Translations under genes and position numbers: made by a program
Shown: positions 60,470-64,000 of the stretch, piece by piece
Layout: the number at the start of each line of letters is the position of its first letter
Position numbering within the stretch: position 1 is the stretch's first letter
DNA from: Actinoplanes sp. NBC_00393
GTDB taxonomy: Bacteria; Actinomycetota; Actinomycetes; Mycobacteriales; Micromonosporaceae
Assembly (NCBI RefSeq): GCF_036053395.1
Contig: NZ_CP107942.1
Location: forward strand, 10,840,001 to 10,904,000
DNA length: 64,000 nucleotides
Direction: 5' to 3'
The notes under the pieces: model-generated
What the model saw: the letters and a program-made list of their open reading frames with translations, nothing else
Databases searched by the model: none
What the model was told of the DNA's origin: nothing

Positions 60470-60653
60470 ACTGTGGACCTTCGAAGGGCGCCCATGGCCG
60501 AGCCGCGAGATCCTCGACTTCTCCCGGCCGGTCGCGCTGACGCTGCTCGGCATCGTGCACTTCATCCGCGACGACGAGGCCGCCCGGAAAGCGATCCGCC
60601 GGCTGGTCGACGCGCAGATCGCCGGGCCGTCAAGGACCAGGCGAGAGGACTAG
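60470..60653 (+). pseudogene. Remnant of a DUF574 methyltransferase
   Basis: From about 60510 one frame reads EILDFSRPVALTLLGIVHFI, closely matching KEILDLDRPVALMLIAVLHFI of the intact DUF574 protein at 37830-38645. Just upstream another frame reads TVDLRRAPMAEP, like the preceding DLRNPEEIL block, so a frameshift lies near 60505. The SAM-binding N-terminus and the C-terminal third are missing, and the frame stops at 60651-60653, ten bases before the next gene. Confidence 0.7.
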
Positions 60654-60663
60654 GGAGAACAGT

Positions 60664-61464
60664 ATGTGTACCGACTCGGGCACCCATGGTCTGAGCCGCC
60701 GCGCAGCGCTCTTCGGCGGGGCGGCCGTCGTCGCCTCGGCCGCGGTCGCCGCGCCGGCGCCGGCACAGGCGAGCGGCCGGCCCGGGCTGCGTGACCTCAC
60801 CTATCCGCTGACCACCAGTTTCCCGGCGTTCGCGCCGGGCGAGGAGGCGAGCCGCCGCACCGTCGTCACGATCGAGGACGACGGCTACTTCATGCAGGAG
60901 TGGCGGATCATCGAGCACATCGGTACGCACGTCGACGCCCCCGCCCACTTCACCGTGGGTGGCCGCGTCTCGACCGAGCTCCAGCCGTCCGAGCTGATCG
61001 TCCCGGCCGTGGTCGTCGACATCGCCGACCGCGCCGCCCGGGACCCGGACACCGTGGTGACCGTGGACGACCTGCGCCGGTTCGAGCGCCGGCACGGTCG
61101 CATCCCGGACGGAGCGGCGGTGCTCATGTACTCCGGGTGGGGCGCCAAGGTGGGTGACGCGGAGGCGTACCGGGGAACTGACTCGGCCGGCGGCCTGCAC
61201 TTCCCCGGCTTCGGCACCGACGCCTGCGAGTGGCTGCTGCGGCACCGCCGGATCCGCAGCCTGGGCGTCGACACACTGAGCATCGACCCGGGCAACTCGG
61301 CCACGTTCGACACGCACCTGGTCCTCACCGGCGCCGACCGTTACGGCCTGGAGAACCTCGCCAACCTCGACCGTATCCCGCGCTCCGGCGCCACCATCTT
61401 CGTCGGCCTGATCCCGTACGAGGGCGGCTCCGGCGGTCAGGCCCGGGTGCTCGCCACCTGGTGA
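60664..61464 (+). CDS. Tat-exported cyclase/kynurenine formamidase-like hydrolase
   Basis: This 266-residue protein starts with a Tat-type signal (LSRRAALFGGAAVV, twin Arg at 12-13, cleavage near AQA). It is followed by the cyclase-family metal site HIGTHVDAPAH, with His85, His89, Asp91 and His95. Family members hydrolyse N-formylkynurenine or close polyketide-like rings using a divalent metal. Export suggests an extracellular substrate. AGGGAGA precedes the ATG. The remnant methyltransferase lies just upstream, and the last 28 bases overlap the convergent methyltransferase. Confidence 0.8.
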   Translation: MCTDSGTHGLSRRAALFGGAAVVASAAVAAPAPAQASGRPGLRDLTYPLTTSFPAFAPGEEASRRTVVTIEDDGYFMQEWRIIEHIGTHVDAPAHFTVGGRVSTELQPSELIVPAVVVDIADRAARDPDTVVTVDDLRRFERRHGRIPDGAAVLMYSGWGAKVGDAEAYRGTDSAGGLHFPGFGTDACEWLLRHRRIRSLGVDTLSIDPGNSATFDTHLVLTGADRYGLENLANLDRIPRSGATIFVGLIPYEGGSGGQARVLATW

Positions 61465-62150
61465 TCCGCCAGCCGCCGGACGACCAGGTAGCCCTGCGGC
61501 TGCGGGGCGGCGGCCTTCCCGGGCACGTAGTCGAGGTTCGGCTCCGGGGGGCGGCCACCCCAGAACACCGTCGCGAACCCGGCCTCGGTGAGCCGGCGTT
61601 CCATCTCGTCCGGCGGCATCCAGTAGATGTCGAACTCGATGCCGAGTCCGGTGGCCTGGCCGGCGCGGCGCAGCGTACCGTCGCCGGCTTTGAACGCGGC
61701 CGCCAGATAGCCGCCCGGCCGGACCACCCGCGCGAGTTCGCGGAAGGCGGCCGGGCGGTCGGACGGCGCCAGGTACATCAGCGAGTACCAGCCGATCACG
61801 CCGGCGAGTGAGGCGTCGGCGAAGGGCAGTTGCCGCAGGTCCGCGACCTCGAAGGGGAAGTCCGGGTAGTCGCGCCGGGCCACCCGGATCATCTCCGGGG
61901 AGAGATCGACACCGCGCGGCGCGAGCCCGCGAGCGGCCAGGTAGGGCGCCAGCCGGCCGGTGCCACAGCCGACATCCGCGACGGTACGCCCGACGTCCGC
62001 CGCCACGGTCAGCTCACAGAACAGGTCGAGCACCGCCCGGTCGACGGGCATCTGCGGCATCACATCGGCGAGCCGCTCGGCGTAGAACTCCGCCAGCACA
62101 TCGTGCGCGGCCCGCAGCTCCTCGGTCTTCGCATCCACCGGAGGAACCAT
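61437..62150 (-). CDS. Class I SAM-dependent methyltransferase
   Basis: This 237-residue protein has motif I VADVGCGTGRLAPYLA, an acidic motif (GVDLSPEMI), DLRQLPFADASL and LARVVRPGGYLA. It is a small-molecule methyltransferase of the Methyltransf_11/25 type. It starts seven bases after the stop of the alpha/beta-hydrolase gene, so the two are co-transcribed and probably under the divergent HxlR regulator. The substrate is unknown. Confidence 0.85.
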   Translation of the reverse strand: MVPPVDAKTEELRAAHDVLAEFYAERLADVMPQMPVDRAVLDLFCELTVAADVGRTVADVGCGTGRLAPYLAARGLAPRGVDLSPEMIRVARRDYPDFPFEVADLRQLPFADASLAGVIGWYSLMYLAPSDRPAAFRELARVVRPGGYLAAAFKAGDGTLRRAGQATGLGIEFDIYWMPPDEMERRLTEAGFATVFWGGRPPEPNLDYVPGKAAAPQPQGYLVVRRLADHQVASTRA

Positions 62151-62157
62151 AGTGGCC

Positions 62158-62802
62158 CTACCGCAGATGGTGGTGGAGGAAGCGGGCGGTGGCGTCGGCC
62201 GCCTGGGAGACGTACGGCTCCCGGTCGTACAGATCGATGTGCTGGGCGGCGTCGAGCCAGAGCAGTTCCTTCGGGCCGGGCGCCTGGTCGTAGGCGGCTT
62301 CGGCCAGCTCCGGGGAGCAGTAGTCGTCGGTGCGGCCGTGCACGATCAGCAGCGGGGTGCGGCCGAGCAGGGGTGCCGAGCCGAGGGCGTCGAGGGTCAT
62401 CAGGGAGTGCAGGGATCCGTACGTCACCGCGCTGATCCGAGGGTCGGTGGCCGCGGCGCGTACCGCGTAGCCGCCGCCCAGGCAGACCCCGACCACCGCG
62501 ACCCGGCCGGGGTCCACGGCCGGGTGTGCGGCCAGGTGACTGACCGCCGCCCGCAGGTCGGCGAGTTTGCCCTGGCTGTCCTCGTGGGCCCGGCGCCCGC
62601 CGCTCTCGCCGAAACCGCGGTGGTCGAAGGCCAGTGTGGTCAGTCCGCGTTCGTGCAGCCGGGCCGCATAGGTGCCGGCGACCTGCTCCTTCACCCCGGT
62701 GAACGGCCCGGTCAGCACGACGGCCGGCGCCCGGTCCGCGGCCACCGCGAGGGTCCCGGCCAGGGTGATGCCGTCGGCGGTGAACGTGACGTGCTCGGAC
62801 AT
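62158..62802 (-). CDS. Alpha/beta-hydrolase with a cysteine nucleophile (dienelactone hydrolase-like)
   Basis: This 214-residue protein has the alpha/beta-hydrolase elements FDHRGFGESGG and the nucleophile elbow GVCLGGG, with Cys107 where most relatives have Ser. A HGRTDDYC acid region and AAQHIDLY supply Asp and His. A Cys nucleophile is found in dienelactone hydrolases. There is no signal peptide, so it acts in the cytoplasm. It is divergent from an HxlR regulator (84-base gap) and leads the methyltransferase pair. Confidence 0.8.
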   Translation of the reverse strand: MSEHVTFTADGITLAGTLAVAADRAPAVVLTGPFTGVKEQVAGTYAARLHERGLTTLAFDHRGFGESGGRRAHEDSQGKLADLRAAVSHLAAHPAVDPGRVAVVGVCLGGGYAVRAAATDPRISAVTYGSLHSLMTLDALGSAPLLGRTPLLIVHGRTDDYCSPELAEAAYDQAPGPKELLWLDAAQHIDLYDREPYVSQAADATARFLHHHLR

Positions 62803-62822
62803 CCGTGGGTTCCTTTCGACGT

Positions 62823-62867
62823 CTATCGTTGGCCTGAACCTAGGCCGCGCGGTCGGCCGCCGGATAG
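62823..62867. promoter_or_regulatory. Inverted repeats in the hydrolase/HxlR divergent region
   Basis: GGCCT (62831-62835) and AGGCC (62842-62846) form one inverted repeat. CTATC (62823-62827) and GATAG (62863-62867) frame the region symmetrically. Either could serve the HxlR regulator; no consensus is available to decide. Confidence 0.3.
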
Positions 62868-62886
62868 AAGGCACTTTGAGGTGCGT

Positions 62887-63213
62887 ATGGCGCTCGTCGT
62901 TCCGGATGTGCTCGAGGAGAGCTGCGCGACGCGGCAGGCGTTGGAACGGCTCGCGTCGAAGTGGCGGGTGCTGCTGATCTACGCGCTGCTGGCCGGGCCG
63001 CAGCGGCACGCCGAGCTGCGCCGGCGGGTCGCCGGCATCTCGCCGAAGATGCTGACCGAGACGTTGCGCGAGATGGAGGCCGACGGCCTGGTGGAGCGGC
63101 GGGTCCTCAAGGAACGGCCGCCGCAGCACGTGGAGTATGCGCTGACCGCCCTCGGCAAGACCCTGGAAGCCCCGCTGGCCGCCATCTGCTCATGGGCGAC
63201 CGAGCACGGGTAG
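62887..63213 (+). CDS. HxlR-family transcriptional regulator
   Basis: This 108-residue winged helix has CATRQALERLASKWRVLLIYALLAGPQRHAELRRRVAGISPKMLTETLREMEADGLVERRVL, the classical HxlR signature with the sensing Cys near the N-terminus (Cys13). HxlR proteins respond to aldehydes, quinones or oxidants. GAGG is six bases before ATG 62887. It is divergent from the hydrolase-methyltransferase pair and probably controls it. Its 3' end overlaps the convergent WYL gene by 24 bases. Confidence 0.85.
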   Translation: MALVVPDVLEESCATRQALERLASKWRVLLIYALLAGPQRHAELRRRVAGISPKMLTETLREMEADGLVERRVLKERPPQHVEYALTALGKTLEAPLAAICSWATEHG

Positions 63214-64000
63214 TCCGGCGGCCAGCGCGGTCAGCCGGCCGGCCAGGGCGACCACCTCGTCACGCAGCTCGCCGGGACGTTCGACGGTGAAGTCCCAGCC
63301 CAGACCGGCGAGCATCTGCGCCATCCCGTCGAGGCGTTCGGCGCGGGCGGTCAGGCGCACCCCGTCGACCGTCGCCGTGAGGGTGGCCACCGTCGGTGGG
63401 ATGCGCCGGCGGGCCTGCTCCAGGCCGGTGTGCAGCACGACGGACACCTTGTGCCGCCAGGCGCCGGTGGCCAGCCCGGCAGCGACGTGGGCGGCCGGGT
63501 CGAAGCCGGCCGGGACTTCGAAGGTGCCGTCGAGTGGGACGGCCGCGCTGATCCGGTCGAGGCGGAAGGTACGGACCGCGTCGCGCTGCTGGTCGTGCCC
63601 GGTGACGAACCACTTGCCGCCGTGGAAGACCAGCCCGTACGGATCCAGCCGCCGCTCGGCCGGGTCAGCGCCGGGCCGGGTGTAGGTGAAGGCGACCGGC
63701 CGCCGCTCGTCGGCCGCCCCGGCCAGCACCAGCAGCGTGCCGGTCGCCAGGTCCGGAGTGGCCGGCGCCGCGCGGTCCGCGGCGAACTCCAGGGTGGACA
63801 GCAGGGCGTCGGTCCGGGTGCGAAGAGCCTTCGGCAGCACCCGCTGGATCTTGGCGAGGGCGGTCTCGCCGGCGGTCGCGGTCGGGACCAGTCCGCTGCG
63901 GCGGCCGGCGACCAGGCCGAGCAGGACGGCGACCGCCTCGTCGTCGGTGAGCATCAGCGGGGGCAGCCGGTAGCCGGGGGCGAGGGTGTAGCCGCCGTAC
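63190..64000 (-). CDS. WYL-domain transcriptional regulator (N-terminus outside the window)
   Basis: The frame stays open from 64000 to 63190 (about 270 residues). It begins with GYTLAPGYRLPPLMLTDDEA, the usual segment after the HTH of WYL regulators (PafB/C-like). The WYL core follows, with ERRPVAFTYTRPG, RRLDPYGLVFHGGKWFVTGHDQQRDAVRTFRLDRI, and a C-terminal WCX-type extension. An ATG at 63954 is internal, so the gene begins beyond the window with its DNA-binding domain. It probably binds a nucleic-acid or nucleotide signal. Confidence 0.85.
   Translation of the reverse strand, partial: YGGYTLAPGYRLPPLMLTDDEAVAVLLGLVAGRRSGLVPTATAGETALAKIQRVLPKALRTRTDALLSTLEFAADRAAPATPDLATGTLLVLAGAADERRPVAFTYTRPGADPAERRLDPYGLVFHGGKWFVTGHDQQRDAVRTFRLDRISAAVPLDGTFEVPAGFDPAAHVAAGLATGAWRHKVSVVLHTGLEQARRRIPPTVATLTATVDGVRLTARAERLDGMAQMLAGLGWDFTVERPGELRDEVVALAGRLTALAAGLPVLGRP

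Overview
The window is very GC-rich, uses GTG and TTG starts freely, is packed with ATGA/GTGA overlaps, and encodes actinobacterial families (DUF2613, DUF3068/PorA-like, DUF397, XRE-DUF5753, DUF574 methyltransferase, SCO7613-type membrane protein, an F420-type Ddn-like protein, CUT1 sugar ABC systems without their own ATPase, and a CebR-type operator). This points to a filamentous actinomycete. The gene mix suggests Micromonosporaceae (Actinoplanes-like), but that genus-level guess is an inference. No rRNA, tRNA, CRISPR array, insertion sequence or phage gene was seen.

Bases 1-18262 form a cell-envelope glycan region. A minus-strand set (flippase-like protein, NAD-dependent epimerase, GT2 glycosyltransferase, nucleotide-sugar dehydrogenase) diverges from a plus-strand operon (FkbM methyltransferase, two large polytopic membrane proteins, DUF2613 peptide). 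After a convergent GT4 glycosyltransferase come a substrate-binding/VWA protein, a 1651-residue AftD-type arabinofuranosyltransferase fused to a methyltransferase, and a DUF3068 protein ending at a strong hairpin terminator. Several of these resemble the proteins of the Mycobacterium tuberculosis Rv0224c-Rv0227c and Rv0236c/Rv0236A loci. Here they are gathered together, and two of them are joined in one polypeptide.

Bases 18263-29600 hold a nitrate reductase/flavoprotein fusion behind a GlnR-like operator, a huge zinc-ribbon membrane protein with internal repeats, a repeat-bearing MarR regulator divergent from a Ddn-like reductase with two matching palindromes between them, a repeat-containing intergenic stretch, and a secreted protein with a charged tandem-repeat insert. 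Bases 29616-35675 encode one 2019-residue surface protein of about 14 Ig-like repeats with a C-terminal VPVTG-plus-membrane anchor.

Bases 35714-54219 are mostly catabolic and regulatory: GntR plus ACC deaminase; a DUF574 methyltransferase; a Tat-type intradiol dioxygenase lipoprotein; a LacI-controlled importer plus GH127 beta-L-arabinofuranosidase locus with visible promoter and operator; an AraC/GyrI regulator; thymidine kinase; a 3D-like lipoprotein; an M23 peptidase; a PadR/HAAS pair; a VOC protein; a cellobiose phosphorylase behind a perfect CebR box; and a TetR regulator. Bases 54356-64000 carry a YdiJ-like FAD/Fe-S oxidoreductase, small membrane proteins, a convergent DUF397/XRE pair, a decayed DUF574 methyltransferase fragment, a Tat-exported cyclase, a methyltransferase-hydrolase pair with a divergent HxlR regulator, and a WYL regulator cut by the window end.
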